Shown one piece after another: positions 63,962 to 64,000 of a stretch of 64,000 bases of DNA. Within the stretch, counting starts at the first letter, position 1; every line of letters begins with the position of its first letter. Under the pieces are notes generated by a model that did no database searches, had not been told where the DNA came from, and saw nothing but the letters and a program-made list of their open reading frames with translations. Source of the DNA: Sporomusa sp. KB1 (lineage in GTDB: Bacteria; Bacillota; Negativicutes; Sporomusales; Sporomusaceae). Both the position numbers and the translations under genes were made by a program. The stretch covers positions 964,940-1,028,939 of the forward strand of contig NZ_VLKC01000002.1 in assembly GCF_007830295.1 (NCBI RefSeq). Direction: 5' to 3'.

Positions 63962-64000
63962 AGCATCCTCCCTCTAGCATAACAGCCATAACTCAACTAC

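Overview
The window looks like a chromosome segment of a diderm, endospore-forming anaerobe of the Negativicutes, most like Sporomusaceae. A tricistronic gerA-type germinant receptor operon (57.3-61.3 kb) points to endospores. An autotransporter beta-barrel (52.3-54.0 kb) and the tail of another outer-membrane barrel behind cstA point to an outer membrane. Rubrerythrin, ferredoxins, a Mo-bisPGD reductase and two apparent selenocysteine genes point to an anaerobe. The taxonomic call is inference from gene content. No rRNA, tRNA, CRISPR array or intact insertion sequence was seen.

Layout. 0-4 kb: a cut-off cupin/PocR/histidine kinase, a LysR regulator and lrgA-lrgB. 4.3-15.3 kb: a transducer, then a C4-dicarboxylate/aspartate regulon on the minus strand (tandem-fused Asp/Glu racemase, dicarboxylate symporter, LysR regulator, an SHMT-like aldolase lacking key tyrosines, aspartase, malic enzyme). 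Three of its transcripts start from copies of one promoter/operator element. 15.4-24.9 kb: a 5-oxoproline locus with two pxpB/pxpC pairs, pxpA, ycsI, an Nramp-related transporter and dedicated accB/accC. 25-29.8 kb: chagasin-like inhibitor, rubrerythrin, dapA, cstA, ferredoxin. 30-33 kb: a 986-residue coiled-coil protein of unknown function with an odd start. 33.0-41.3 kb: a respiratory island holding a Tat-exported molybdopterin reductase with FeS and NrfD subunits, another FeS protein, tatA and a CZB transducer.

The most notable observation is that the island carries two genes with in-frame TGA codons that look like selenocysteine. One is a 98-residue CC/Se-motif protein overlapping the tatA stop codon (33053-33349). 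The other is a DUF5714 protein whose only well-placed start (36264) lies upstream of a TGA (35476-36264). In both, Cys directly precedes the TGA, a hairpin follows it, and the reading frame continues with good coding character.

41-57 kb: slipin/GntR, MarR with a QueG-like FeS protein, a transducer, an N-formylglutamate amidohydrolase-like protein, an ABC exporter, CCA-adding enzyme, and a thi operon (partial TPP riboswitch, dead cytX, thiM, thiE) abutting an autotransporter whose passenger resembles an ADP-ribosyltransferase. Then come a hydrolase, a DJ-1/PfpI protein and TauE/SafE. 57-64 kb: small membrane protein, gerABC, a zinc MDR dehydrogenase and a DUF4127 protein. Several gaps hold gene remnants (RsbT-like, TrkA-C-like, porin tail, cytX), so parts of the segment are decaying.
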